A DNA stretch of 45,769 nt from Zoogloea sp041904905 (GTDB lineage: Bacteria; Pseudomonadota; Gammaproteobacteria; Burkholderiales; Rhodocyclaceae): contig NZ_JAYRMI010000029.1 in assembly GCF_041904905.1 (NCBI RefSeq), positions 1 through 45,769 of the forward strand. The letters run 5' to 3'. Shown in pieces: positions 23,905 to 31,884 of the stretch. The translations under genes were made by a program, and so were the position numbers. A model generated the notes under the pieces. That model saw nothing but the letters and a program-made list of their open reading frames with translations. It was not told where the DNA came from and did no database searches. Every line of letters begins with the position of its first letter. Positions within the stretch are counted from its first letter, which is position 1.

Positions 23905-24042
23905 GGCATCTCTCCGCCGGCCGCTCCTGCTTTAGGCCGATAAGCACTTGTACCTAGTCGCTTAGATGCGACGCCCGATTTACGCCCCGAAACCCCGCCG
24001 ATAGCCTTGTCAGCACCTGCCGTCGATGACGGAACGACGCTC

Positions 24043-24083
24043 GTAAATGTGAAATTACAGTGTAAATCTAATTGAAAAATTAG
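24043..24083. promoter_or_regulatory. A/T-rich operator region upstream of the catabolic cluster
   Basis: Within the 266-base divergent gap 23905-24170 lies a strikingly A/T-rich patch: direct repeats GTAAAT (24043-24048 and 24062-24067, 19 bases apart), a partial dyad TGTGAAATTACA (24048-24059) and a perfect inverted repeat CTAATT-GAAA-AATTAG (24068-24083). A further small dyad, GTCGC (23957-23961) and GCGAC (23968-23972), is nearer the kinase gene. These are likely binding sites for the FixJ-type or MarR-type regulators, but no known box is an exact match. Confidence 0.5.
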
Positions 24084-24170
24084 CCATCGGCTTCCGGCCA
24101 GCGGGATCTCGCCCACCCCGCGTACCGGTGCCAAGCGTAACCCCAGCCCCCAACGCAAGGAGTGATTTCC

Positions 24171-25493
24171 ATGAGCCAGAAGCCAACCAGCGCACAGCGC
24201 GAAGTGGTCGTCTCCACCTACACCCGCGGCATCGTCGGGCCGGGCAACCCGATGCTCGGCCCGGTGGCCGACGGCGGCACCCTCCGCGTCGGCACCCCGC
24301 CGGGCTGCTGGGGCCCGATGATTACCCCCAAGTTCCAGGGCGGCCATGAGGTGTCCCAGCCGGTGGCCGTCGAAGGCGCCCAGGTGGGCGACGCGGTGGC
24401 GATCCACATCCAGCGGATGGAGGTCACCTCGCTGGCCACCTCGTCGGGCGTGATGGCCTTCGTGGATGGCCGCTACCTGGGCGACCCCTTCGTCGCCAAG
24501 CTGTGCCCGAGCTGTGGCACCGTCAGCCCGCCCAGCCACATCGAGGGCATCGGCGACGACGCCGTGCACTGCGACGTGTGCGGCGCGGAGGTGAACGCCT
24601 TCCGCTTCACCAACGGCTACGTGATCGTCCTCGACAAGGACAACAACGTCTCCCTCACCGTCGACAAGGCCGCCGCCGAACGCCTCGCCGCCCACGCCAA
24701 AGACAACGCCCGCCTGCCCGAGCATTCCGAGCAGCACTCGATTTTGTCGCTGGCCCGCGCCGACATCGTCGGCCTCGCGGCCCACATGCAGCCCTTCCTC
24801 GGCAACATCGGCACCACCCCGTCGAAGGACCTGCCGGATTCCCACAACGCCGGCGACTTCGGCAGCTTCCTGGTAGATGCGCCCCACGCCTACGCCATGA
24901 CCCAGGCCGAGCTGGAACAGCACAAGACCGACGGCCACATGGACACCAACTCGGTGCGCGCCGGGGCGATCCTGATCTGTCCGGTCAAGGTGCCCGGCGC
25001 CGGCATCTACATGGGCGACATGCACGCCCAGCAGGGCAACGGCGAGGTGGCCGGCCACGCCACCGACGTGTCGGGCATCACCGAGGTAAAGGTGGAGGTC
25101 ATCAAGGGCCTCACCCTCGACGGCCCGATCCTGCTCCAGCGCCCCGACGACCTGCCGCCCATGGCCCGCCCCATGAACCGCGAGCAGCGCGCCGCGGTGC
25201 AGGCCCTGGCCGCGCGCTTCGGCCAGGCCACGGTCGAGGAGAACGGCCCGATCACCTTCATCGGCACCGGCCGCACCCTCAACGACGCCACCCACAACGG
25301 CGTCGACCGCGCCGCCAAGGTCACCGGCCTGTCGCCGGAAGAGATCCTCAACCGCGCCACCCTCGCCGGCTCCATCGAGATCAGCCGCCTGCCCGGCGTG
25401 GTGCGCGTCACCTTCCAGTGCCCGATGCCCATCCTCGACCGCATCGGCGTCGGCCACCTCGTACGCCAGCAATACGGCCTCGACGCCGCCTGA
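24171..25493 (+). CDS. Acetamidase/formamidase-family (FmdA-like) hydrolase
   Basis: 440 aa. Conserved FmdA/AmdA features include HIQRMEV near residue 80, NSVRAGAILICPVKVPGAGIYMGDMHAQQGNGE and GEVAGHATDVSG. A C112-x2-C115 / C134-x2-C137 quartet (CPSC and CDVC) forms a probable metal-binding knuckle inserted after residue 110. The family hydrolyses simple amides such as formamide and acetamide. Position at the head of an aromatic oxygenase cluster suggests it acts on an amide intermediate of that pathway, or releases ammonia or formate from it; this is inference. The ATG at 24171 has an AAGGAG site and is preferred to 24162. Confidence 0.88.
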   Translation: MSQKPTSAQREVVVSTYTRGIVGPGNPMLGPVADGGTLRVGTPPGCWGPMITPKFQGGHEVSQPVAVEGAQVGDAVAIHIQRMEVTSLATSSGVMAFVDGRYLGDPFVAKLCPSCGTVSPPSHIEGIGDDAVHCDVCGAEVNAFRFTNGYVIVLDKDNNVSLTVDKAAAERLAAHAKDNARLPEHSEQHSILSLARADIVGLAAHMQPFLGNIGTTPSKDLPDSHNAGDFGSFLVDAPHAYAMTQAELEQHKTDGHMDTNSVRAGAILICPVKVPGAGIYMGDMHAQQGNGEVAGHATDVSGITEVKVEVIKGLTLDGPILLQRPDDLPPMARPMNREQRAAVQALAARFGQATVEENGPITFIGTGRTLNDATHNGVDRAAKVTGLSPEEILNRATLAGSIEISRLPGVVRVTFQCPMPILDRIGVGHLVRQQYGLDAA

Positions 25494-25532
25494 ACCCGCA
25501 TCCACACCCACCCAAACTGAAGGAGCACACCC

Positions 25533-26738
25533 ATGAATGCCCCCAACGACCTGAAATGGGCCGCGAAGTACCCCGACCTCGGCACCGGCCCGATCCCGGT
25601 CGAACCCTGCGTGTCGCCGGAGTTCTTCGAGCAGGAACGCCAGAAGGTCTTCCTGAAGAGCTGGCTGAAGGTCGGCCGCGTCGAGGAGATCGCCAAGCCG
25701 GGCGACTACAAGGTCAAGAAGCTCGCCTTCGCCAAGACCTCGGTGATCCTCATGCGCGGCAAGGACGGCCAGATCCGCGGCTTCCACAACACCTGTTCGC
25801 ACCGCGGCAACAAGGTCGTGGTCGAGACCGGCGAGGAAACCTTCGGCCGCAACAAGGCGGCGGTGGTCACCTGCCGCTTCCACGGCTGGGTGTACAACGC
25901 CCACGGCAGCATCGTGCAGGTGCCCGAGGAGAACAAGTTTTCCGCCGACTTCGACAAGGCGAAGAACGGCCTCACCCCGGTGCACACCGACGTGTGGGAA
26001 GGCTTCATCTTCGTGAACCTCGACCCATCCGAAAACGTCACCCCGCTGGCCGAGTTTCTGGGCGGCATCGGCACCCACCTGGCCGGCTTCCCGTATGGCG
26101 AGCTGTCCCAGTGCTTCAGCTACCACACCTACCTGGACTGCAACTGGAAGGTCGCCCACGACGCCTTCGCCGAGGCCTACCACGTGGCCACCATCCACGC
26201 CGGCTCCTTCCCCAACGTGTTCTCGTCGGGCCTGCAGAACGTCGAACTGTTCGGGCCGCACCGCACCACCGCGATCTGCCTGTCCCTCAACGCCGAACCG
26301 ACCCCGGTCGCCAAGATCGCCAACAGCCTCGCCACCGGCTCGCTGGTCGCCCAGCGCGGCGCCTCGATGCTGCCGCCGACGGTGAACCCGGATCGCCGCG
26401 ACGACTTCTCCTTCGAGTTGTCGGTGCTCTTCCCCAACCTGCTGCTGCATGTGTCGGAAGGCATCTGGTTCACCCACCAGTTCTGGCCCATCGCCCACAA
26501 CAAGACCCTGTGGGAAGGCAAGTACTACGTCCGCCCGGCCAAGACCAACAGCCAGCGCTGGGCGCTGGAGCACGCCCAGTGCCTGCAGCGCAACGCCTGG
26601 CTGGAAGACACCGCGACGATGGAAGACACCCAGACCGCCCTCGAATCCGGCGCCAAGCAGGTGATGTACCTGCAGGACGACGAAATCCTGATCCGCCACG
26701 GCTACCACGCCCTCGAAGCCTACATGCACGCCAAGTAA
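25533..26738 (+). CDS. Rieske non-heme iron oxygenase, alpha subunit
   Basis: 401 aa. Rieske cluster ligands are C88-x-H90 (CSHRG) and C114-x2-H117 (CRFHGW). The mononuclear iron site is in NWKVAHDAFAEAYHVATIH, with His217 and His222 and bridging Asp210; a later acidic residue near 367-372 would complete the facial triad. It should hydroxylate or dihydroxylate an aromatic or alicyclic substrate, with electrons from the Rieske ferredoxin and reductase encoded at 31.5-32.9 kb. No classical beta-subunit gene is present, though the SnoaL-like protein two genes downstream has a related fold. An AAGGAG site lies upstream. Confidence 0.95.
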   Translation: MNAPNDLKWAAKYPDLGTGPIPVEPCVSPEFFEQERQKVFLKSWLKVGRVEEIAKPGDYKVKKLAFAKTSVILMRGKDGQIRGFHNTCSHRGNKVVVETGEETFGRNKAAVVTCRFHGWVYNAHGSIVQVPEENKFSADFDKAKNGLTPVHTDVWEGFIFVNLDPSENVTPLAEFLGGIGTHLAGFPYGELSQCFSYHTYLDCNWKVAHDAFAEAYHVATIHAGSFPNVFSSGLQNVELFGPHRTTAICLSLNAEPTPVAKIANSLATGSLVAQRGASMLPPTVNPDRRDDFSFELSVLFPNLLLHVSEGIWFTHQFWPIAHNKTLWEGKYYVRPAKTNSQRWALEHAQCLQRNAWLEDTATMEDTQTALESGAKQVMYLQDDEILIRHGYHALEAYMHAK

Positions 26739-26749
26739 GGAACACCGCG

Positions 26750-27094
26750 ATGACCGACCTTTCCCTGCCCAAGTCCTTCGAAGTCCTCGAGCCGCTGGTC
26801 GCCACCTGGGCGCTGGCCACCCAGGACGAACGCCAGCAGCGCCGCATCCGCAGCAGCCGCGGCGAGCTGCGCGCCTTCTACGAGGCCATGCTGCCGCGCC
26901 TGCCGGACATCCTCACCCACGTCGATACCTTCCCCCTGGGCGAGCTGCCGCCGGCGTCGGCGCGCCTGTTCCACCTGGCCCTGTCGCTGGCCGAAGTGGC
27001 ACCGCACATCGAGCTTTACGGCGGCGACCCGAAGGTGCCCTACAGCTTCGACGAAGCCCGCTTCGTGGCCGACCACGGCCGCGTGGCTGCGTAA
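26750..27094 (+). CDS. Small hypothetical protein of the catabolic cluster (114 aa)
   Basis: I do not recognise the family. The sequence is predicted mostly helical and soluble, with no cysteines, signal or membrane segment. It contains a basic patch (DERQQRRIRSSRGELRAFYEAM) followed by hydrophobic helices (ARLFHLALSLAEVAPHIEL). The gene sits 11 bases after the oxygenase alpha subunit and 12 before the SnoaL-like gene, so tight co-translation is likely. It could be a small accessory subunit or stability factor of the oxygenase. Confidence 0.8.
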   Translation: MTDLSLPKSFEVLEPLVATWALATQDERQQRRIRSSRGELRAFYEAMLPRLPDILTHVDTFPLGELPPASARLFHLALSLAEVAPHIELYGGDPKVPYSFDEARFVADHGRVAA

Positions 27095-27106
27095 GCGCAC
27101 TCGATC

Positions 27107-27586
27107 ATGAAGCCCGCGCCCGATCTCGCCGCCCGCCTCACCCGCCTCGAGGACATCGAGGCGATCCGTGCCCTGGTGGCCCGCTACGCCCTTGGCGCCG
27201 ACCGCAACAACGACCCGGCCATCCTCGGGCCGCTGTTCGCCAAGCGCGCCGAATGGGTGTGCGAAGGCTTCGGCCACTACCGGGGCCGCGACGAGATTGC
27301 CGCAGAGCTGGCGCGGATCGGCCGCGAGGCCATCCGCTGGTCGCTTCACTACATGGTCTCGCCCCTCGTCGAGCCGTCCCCGGACGGCCGCCACGCCCGC
27401 TGCCACTGGTACCTGTGGGAGCTGGCGCGGGTCGGCGAGGCGGCCGAGGCCCACTGGATCGGCGGCTGGTACGAAAGCCGCCTGAAAAAAGGCAGGAAAG
27501 GCTGGCGTTTCACCCACGTCCGCCTGCACCTGAAGCTCCTGAGCCCGCACGCCGACGGCTGGAAGACCCTGCCGGCGGCCGACTGA
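27107..27586 (+). CDS. SnoaL/NTF2-like protein
   Basis: 159 aa. The pattern LEDIEAIRALVARYALGADRNN ... PLFAKRAEWVCEGFGHYRGRDEIAAEL ... SLHYMVSPLVEPSPDGRHARCHWYLWEL ... GGWYESRLKKGRKGWRFTHVRLHL is that of the SnoaL_4 branch of NTF2-like folds, the same fold as oxygenase beta subunits. It may serve as an oxygenase beta-like partner, or as an isomerase, dehydratase or cyclase acting on a pathway intermediate; the sequence does not decide. It lies between the small unknown gene and the monooxygenase gene. Confidence 0.82.
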   Translation: MKPAPDLAARLTRLEDIEAIRALVARYALGADRNNDPAILGPLFAKRAEWVCEGFGHYRGRDEIAAELARIGREAIRWSLHYMVSPLVEPSPDGRHARCHWYLWELARVGEAAEAHWIGGWYESRLKKGRKGWRFTHVRLHLKLLSPHADGWKTLPAAD

Positions 27587-27613
27587 ACCCACACAGATTC
27601 CGAGGACCCAATC

Positions 27614-28882
27614 ATGCGCAAGATCTCCATCATCGGTGGCGGCCAGGCCGGCCTGCTGCTCGGCTTCGCCCTCCTCGACAAGGGCTATTCCGTCTCGCTT
27701 TACACCGACCGCAGCCCCGAGCAGGTGCTCAACAGCCGCATCCCCAGCACCGCCTTCCTGTTTGAATCCACCCTCGCCACCGAGCGCGAGCTGGGCCTCA
27801 ACTTCTGGGAAGACCTGGTGCCCTTCGGCGAAGGCATGCACGTGGATTTCCGCGGGCCGGACGGCAGCATCGGCCTCACCGTGCAGGGCCGCCTGGGCGA
27901 CCTGCAGGGCCAGGCCCTCGACCAGCGCACCAAGTTCTCCCGCTGGCTGCAGGAATTCCCCCGCCGCGGCGGCAAGCTGATCGTCCAGGCCGTGTCGGTG
28001 ACGGACCTGGAGAAGATCGCCGCCGAATCCGACCTCACGATGGTTGCCGCCGGCAAGGGCCAGATCAACGCCTTCTTCGCCCGCGACGACGAGCGCAGCG
28101 TGCACAGCGCGCCGCCGCGCAACCTCGCCGCGATGCTCCTCACCGGCCCCAAGCTCACCGGCGACCGACCCTGGAAGCGCGTGCCCTTCCGCCCGCTGCG
28201 CTTCAACTTCATCGCCGGTGTGGGCGAGTACTTCTCGCTGCCCTTCTACACCCACACCCGCGGCGAGTGCCGCAGCTTCCTGTTCGAAGCCATCCCCGGC
28301 GGCCCGATGGACCGCTTCCAGGACGCCAGGGACGGCCACGAGCTGCTGGAGATCGCCCGTCAGGTAGTCGCCGAGTTCGCCCCGGACGACCTGCACCACC
28401 TGGAAGGCGCCGAACTCACCGACGAGGACGCGTGGCTCAAGGGCGCCTTCGTGCCCACCGTGCGCAAACCCGTCGGCCAGCTGCCCTCCGGCGCCTCTGT
28501 GATGGCCATCGGCGACACCGCGGTGCTCAACGACCCGATCGCCGGCCAGGGCTCCAACAACGCCGCGCGGATGGTGCGCCACCTGGTCGCCCGCATCGTC
28601 GCCCACGGCAACGCCGCCTTCGACGCCGCCTGGATGAAGGACACCTTCGAGACCTTCTGGGATGAATCCGCCAGCTACACCACCGCCTTCACCAACGCCC
28701 TGCTCAACCCGTCGGGCGAACCGGTGATGACCGTGCTGGGCGCCGCCTCCCAGCACCCGCCGGTGGCCGACGCCTTCATGCGCTGCTTCGACAACCCCCG
28801 CAACTACTGGCCGTGGATCGCCGATCTGGACGAGGCCCGCCGCTTCGTTGCCGAACGCACGGAGGAACGCTGTGCAGCCTGA
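27614..28882 (+). CDS. StyA-like FAD-dependent monooxygenase
   Basis: 422 aa, close to styrene monooxygenase StyA (415 aa) in length and layout. The FAD motif IIGGGQAGLLLGFAL is at residues 6-20, YTDRSPEQ at about 30-37 matches the StyA YTDRKPDE region, and the second FAD motif is GDTAVLNDPIAGQGSNNAARM (about 300-320). This group uses FADH2 supplied by a separate reductase to epoxidise vinyl side chains or the 2,3 bond of indole. The reductase gene follows directly, overlapping by 11 bases. The real substrate is unknown. The ATG at 27614 has a weak GAGGA site. Confidence 0.93.
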   Translation: MRKISIIGGGQAGLLLGFALLDKGYSVSLYTDRSPEQVLNSRIPSTAFLFESTLATERELGLNFWEDLVPFGEGMHVDFRGPDGSIGLTVQGRLGDLQGQALDQRTKFSRWLQEFPRRGGKLIVQAVSVTDLEKIAAESDLTMVAAGKGQINAFFARDDERSVHSAPPRNLAAMLLTGPKLTGDRPWKRVPFRPLRFNFIAGVGEYFSLPFYTHTRGECRSFLFEAIPGGPMDRFQDARDGHELLEIARQVVAEFAPDDLHHLEGAELTDEDAWLKGAFVPTVRKPVGQLPSGASVMAIGDTAVLNDPIAGQGSNNAARMVRHLVARIVAHGNAAFDAAWMKDTFETFWDESASYTTAFTNALLNPSGEPVMTVLGAASQHPPVADAFMRCFDNPRNYWPWIADLDEARRFVAERTEERCAA

Positions 28883-29411
28883 CACCCACTCCGCCCGCTG
28901 GGCGGGGGATGGCCCGAGCGGCGATCCCCAGGCCCTGCGCAAGGCCCTCGGCAGCTTCGCCACCGGCGTGACGGTCGTCACCACCGTCGCGCCGGACGGC
29001 AGCCCCGTCGGCCTCACCGCCAGCTCCTTCAACTCGGTGTCGATGGACCCGCCGCTGATTTTGTGGAGCCTCTCCAACCGCTCGCCCAGCCTGGCCGCCT
29101 TCTGCGAGGGCAGCCACTTCGCGGTGAATGTGCTCACCGACGAGCAGATCGAGCTGTGCCACCGCTTCGGCCGCCCGGTGGCCGACAAGTTCGCCGGGCT
29201 GGCCGTCACCCCCGGCGCCGGTGGCGCGCCGCTGCTGCCCGGCGCGGCGGCCCAGTTCGAGTGCGCGCTGGAAGCCGTCTATCCCGGCGGCGACCACCAG
29301 ATCCTCCTCGGCCGGGTGCTGCGCTTCCGCTGGAGCGAACGCACGCCGCTGCTGTTCTGCCGCGGCAAGCTCGGCGCCGCCCTGCCGGCCGAACCGGCCC
29401 TGGCCGGCTGA
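28872..29411 (+). CDS. Flavin reductase (StyB/HpaC-type)
   Basis: 179 aa. The flavin-reductase-like fold begins RKALGSFATGVTVVTT (residues about 23-38) and continues GLTASSFNSVSMDPPLILWSLSNRSPS and HFAVNVLTDEQIELCHRFG, all typical of HpaC/StyB. It should reduce FAD with NADH for the StyA-like enzyme. The GTG at 28872, preceded by a perfect GGAGGA site, is chosen over an upstream TTG at 28848; it overlaps the monooxygenase stop by 11 bases, a sign of translational coupling. Confidence 0.93.
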   Translation: MQPDTHSARWAGDGPSGDPQALRKALGSFATGVTVVTTVAPDGSPVGLTASSFNSVSMDPPLILWSLSNRSPSLAAFCEGSHFAVNVLTDEQIELCHRFGRPVADKFAGLAVTPGAGGAPLLPGAAAQFECALEAVYPGGDHQILLGRVLRFRWSERTPLLFCRGKLGAALPAEPALAG

Positions 29412-29471
29412 GGCCGGCAAGGGCAGTGAGGAGTAAGGGGTTAGGAGTGAGGAGGCCGGGCTGAGGCCCGG
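29403..29471 (+). terminator. Twin hairpins around a heptad repeat
   Basis: Two related hairpins, GCCGGC (29403-29408)/GCCGGC (29413-29418) and CCGGGC (29456-29461)/GCCCGG (29466-29471), both with a TGAG-type loop, flank the heptad repeat. They follow the flavin reductase stop directly and may reduce read-through into the second half of the cluster. No T-run. Confidence 0.35.
29426..29453 (+). repeat. Degenerate tandem heptad repeat
   Basis: Four consecutive 7-base units: gtgagga, gtaaggg, gttagga, gtgagga. The first and last are identical and the middle two differ at two positions each. It lies in the 148-base gap between the flavin reductase and the short-chain dehydrogenase genes. I see no other copy in the window. 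Confidence 0.6.
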
Positions 29472-29559
29472 TGCGCTGACGCTGGGGCGCACAACCGGAT
29501 CGCCGTGCCCCCTTCCTCACGCCTGACGCATTTCGAATCAAAGACATCAAGGAACCGAC

Positions 29560-30342
29560 ATGAGAGGACTCAAGGACAAGGTGGTGATCGTCAGCGGCGG
29601 CGCCACCCTCATCGGCGCCGCCATCGCCCGGGCCTTCGTGGCCGAGGGGGCGAAGGTGGTCATCGCCGACATCGACATCAAGGGCGGCAGCGCGCTCGTG
29701 GCCGAGCTGGGCGAGACCACCCGCTTCGTCGCCACCGACGTGAGCCGCGACGCCGACATCGACGCCTGCGTCGAGGCCACGCTGAAGGCCTTCGGGCGCA
29801 TCGACTGCCTGGTGAACGTGGCCGCCATCTACGCCGACAACGGCCCCGCCTCCCCGCGGGAAGACTGGGAGAAGGCCTTTGCGGTGAATGTGTTCGGCGC
29901 GGCGATGTTCCTGCGCGCCTGTCGGCCCCACATGGCGCGGGGCAGCGCAATCATCAATTTCGGCTCCACCAGCGCCGGCGTGGCCCAGGCCGGGCGGTGG
30001 ACCTACCCCGCCACCAAGGCCGCGGTGCTCCAGCTCACCCGCAGCGCGGCGCTCGATCTGGCCGCCGACGGCATCCGGGTGAACGCCGTGTCGCCGGGCT
30101 GGACCTGGTCCGGCATCCTCGACCAGATCTCCGGCGGCGACCGGGACAAGGTGGACGCCGTCGCCCGCCCCTTCCACATGCTCGGGCGCATCGGCGATCC
30201 GGCCGAAGTGGCCGACGCGGTGCTGTTCCTCGCCTCCGACCACGCCCGCTTCATCACCGGCAGCAACCTGCCGGTAGATGGCGGCTACGCGGCGCTCGGC
30301 CCCGAGCAGGCCACTTCCCCCATCTCGGAGCTGCTGTCATGA
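29560..30342 (+). CDS. Short-chain dehydrogenase/reductase
   Basis: 260 aa, classical SDR. The cofactor loop is SGGATLIG (12-19), a variant of TGxxxGIG. Asp37/Asp39 after the second strand (IADIDIK) suggest NAD preference. Ser136, Tyr149 and Lys153 (YPATK) form the catalytic set. The usual NNAG is NVAA here. It probably oxidises a cis-diol or hydroxy intermediate made by the oxygenases. An AAGGA site precedes the ATG. Its stop overlaps the next start in ATGA. Confidence 0.93.
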   Translation: MRGLKDKVVIVSGGATLIGAAIARAFVAEGAKVVIADIDIKGGSALVAELGETTRFVATDVSRDADIDACVEATLKAFGRIDCLVNVAAIYADNGPASPREDWEKAFAVNVFGAAMFLRACRPHMARGSAIINFGSTSAGVAQAGRWTYPATKAAVLQLTRSAALDLAADGIRVNAVSPGWTWSGILDQISGGDRDKVDAVARPFHMLGRIGDPAEVADAVLFLASDHARFITGSNLPVDGGYAALGPEQATSPISELLS

Positions 30343-31499
30343 CCCGCCTGCCCCTGCGCCTCACCCTTCTCGCTGCCGCGCTCGCCACCAGCCTGCCGTC
30401 CCTCGCCACCAACGGCACCATGCCCCACGGCTACGGCATCAAGGCCCAGGGCATGGGCGGCGCGTCCATCGCCCTGCCCCAGGATGCCCTGGCTGCCGCC
30501 AACAACCCCGCCGGCATGGCGCTGGTGGGCAACCGGCTCGACCTGGGCCTCGCGGTGGTGATGCCCAAGCCCGCCTCCACCTTTGGCGGCACCGACTTCG
30601 ACGGAGACGGCGTGAAGGCCATCCCGATCCCCGAGTTCGGCTACAACCGCATGCTCGACAGCCGCCAGTCCGTCGGCGTGTCGGTGTACGGCAACGGCGT
30701 GACCACCAAGTACGACACCAACATCCTCGGCGGCCCCGGCAGCGGCAAGGACGGCGCCAAGCTGATGCAGGTGATCGTCTCGCCCACCTACGCGGTCAAG
30801 CTCTCCGACACCCAGGCGGTCGGCGTGTCGCTCGACCTCGCCTACCAGCGCTTCCGCGTGGACGGCGTGCCCGACGCCACCGGCCAGGAAGGCCAGGGCA
30901 CCGAGACCTCGATGGGTGCCGGCTTCAAGCTCGGCTGGACCGGCCAGGTGAGCGAGAAGGTCACCCTCGGCGCCATGTACGCGGCGCAGATGCGCATGGG
31001 CAAGCTCGACGCCTACCGCAACCTGCTCGCCCACAACGGCGAGTTCGACGTGCCCGAGCGCTACGGCGTGGGCATCGCCGTACGGCCGGTGGAGGGCGTG
31101 GTGATCGCCGCCGATCTGATGCGGGTGAACTGGGGCGACATCAACTCGCTGGGTAACCCCCTCACCGCGCCTCAGGCGGGCTTTGGCTGGCGCAGCCAGA
31201 CCATCAGCCGCATCGGCGCCAGCTGGCAGGCCACCCCGACGCTGCAGGTGCGCGGCGGCTTCAGCCACGGCACCCAGATCGTCGCCGCGAAGGACGCCAC
31301 CCTCAACTATCTGGCGCCCGTCACGCCCCAGAACCACGTCACCGCCGGCGCCACCTGGACGCTCCCCGACCGCAGCGAGCTGTCGGTGGTGTACGCCCGC
31401 GTGCTGGGCGAGGAAGTGAAGGGCACCGGCCCCAGCGCCGGCGTCGATGTGCGCATGTCGCAAAACTGGATCGGCGCCGCCTACGCCTGGAAGTGGTAA
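30339..31499 (+). CDS. FadL/TodX-family outer-membrane channel
   Basis: 386 aa. A signal peptide (MTRLPLRLTLLAAALATSLPSLA) is followed by the FadL N-terminal plug-like motif NGTMPHGYGIKAQGMGGASIALPQDALAAANNPAGMALVG, then beta-barrel strands to the C-terminal aromatic ending YAWKW. The family takes hydrophobic compounds through the outer membrane; TodX and XylN serve aromatic hydrocarbons. Its location in the cluster indicates that the substrate is hydrophobic. Translationally coupled to the SDR gene by a 4-base overlap. Confidence 0.92.
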   Translation: MTRLPLRLTLLAAALATSLPSLATNGTMPHGYGIKAQGMGGASIALPQDALAAANNPAGMALVGNRLDLGLAVVMPKPASTFGGTDFDGDGVKAIPIPEFGYNRMLDSRQSVGVSVYGNGVTTKYDTNILGGPGSGKDGAKLMQVIVSPTYAVKLSDTQAVGVSLDLAYQRFRVDGVPDATGQEGQGTETSMGAGFKLGWTGQVSEKVTLGAMYAAQMRMGKLDAYRNLLAHNGEFDVPERYGVGIAVRPVEGVVIAADLMRVNWGDINSLGNPLTAPQAGFGWRSQTISRIGASWQATPTLQVRGGFSHGTQIVAAKDATLNYLAPVTPQNHVTAGATWTLPDRSELSVVYARVLGEEVKGTGPSAGVDVRMSQNWIGAAYAWKW

Positions 31500-31506
31500 C
31501 CCGGCC

Positions 31507-31526
31507 GGCCGGGCTTCGGCCCGGCC
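31507..31526 (+). terminator. Stable TTCG hairpin after the channel gene
   Basis: GGCCGGGC (31507-31514), loop TTCG, GCCCGGCC (31519-31526). This very stable 8-bp stem lies in the 52-base gap before the Rieske ferredoxin gene. There is no T-run, so it may protect the upstream mRNA or partly reduce downstream expression. Confidence 0.5.
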
Positions 31527-31551
31527 CACGACGACAAGAAAGGAAACGCCC

Positions 31552-31884
31552 ATGAAACAGCTCTGCTCCACCCGCGACGTGCCCGCTGGCGGCTGCCACC
31601 GCGTCGAACTCACCGACCGACCGCCCCTGGCCGTGTTCAACCTCGACGGCCGCTTCTACGTCACCGACGACACCTGCACCCACGGCGATGCGTCCCTGTG
31701 CGACGGCGAGATCGACTGCGACGACGGCGTGGTCGAGTGCCCTTATCACCAGGGCGCCTTCGAGATCGCCACCGGCCGCCCGGCCGGCGCCCCGTGCTCC
31801 ATCCCACTGCGCGTGTATCGCGTGGAGGTGAAGGACGAAGCCATCTACGCCGCCATCGACGAGACGGAGGCCGCATGCCCCTGA
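31552..31884 (+). CDS. Rieske-type [2Fe-2S] ferredoxin
   Basis: 110 aa. Cluster ligands C42-x-H44 (CTHGDASL) and C63-x2-H66 (CPYHQGAF) are exactly those of dioxygenase ferredoxins (NdoA/BphF type). It should carry electrons from the reductase encoded next to the alpha subunit at 25.5 kb. The AAGGAAA site supports the ATG at 31552. The stop overlaps the reductase gene by 10 bases. Confidence 0.95.
   Translation: MKQLCSTRDVPAGGCHRVELTDRPPLAVFNLDGRFYVTDDTCTHGDASLCDGEIDCDDGVVECPYHQGAFEIATGRPAGAPCSIPLRVYRVEVKDEAIYAAIDETEAACP

Noticed and set aside
23697..26729. 1010-aa open frame on the minus strand
   Set aside because: Runs across the divergent promoter and is antisense to the amidase and Rieske genes; no family features.
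26720..29209. 829-aa open frame on the minus strand
   Set aside because: Antisense to the small proteins, StyA-like and flavin reductase genes; composition typical of a shadow frame.
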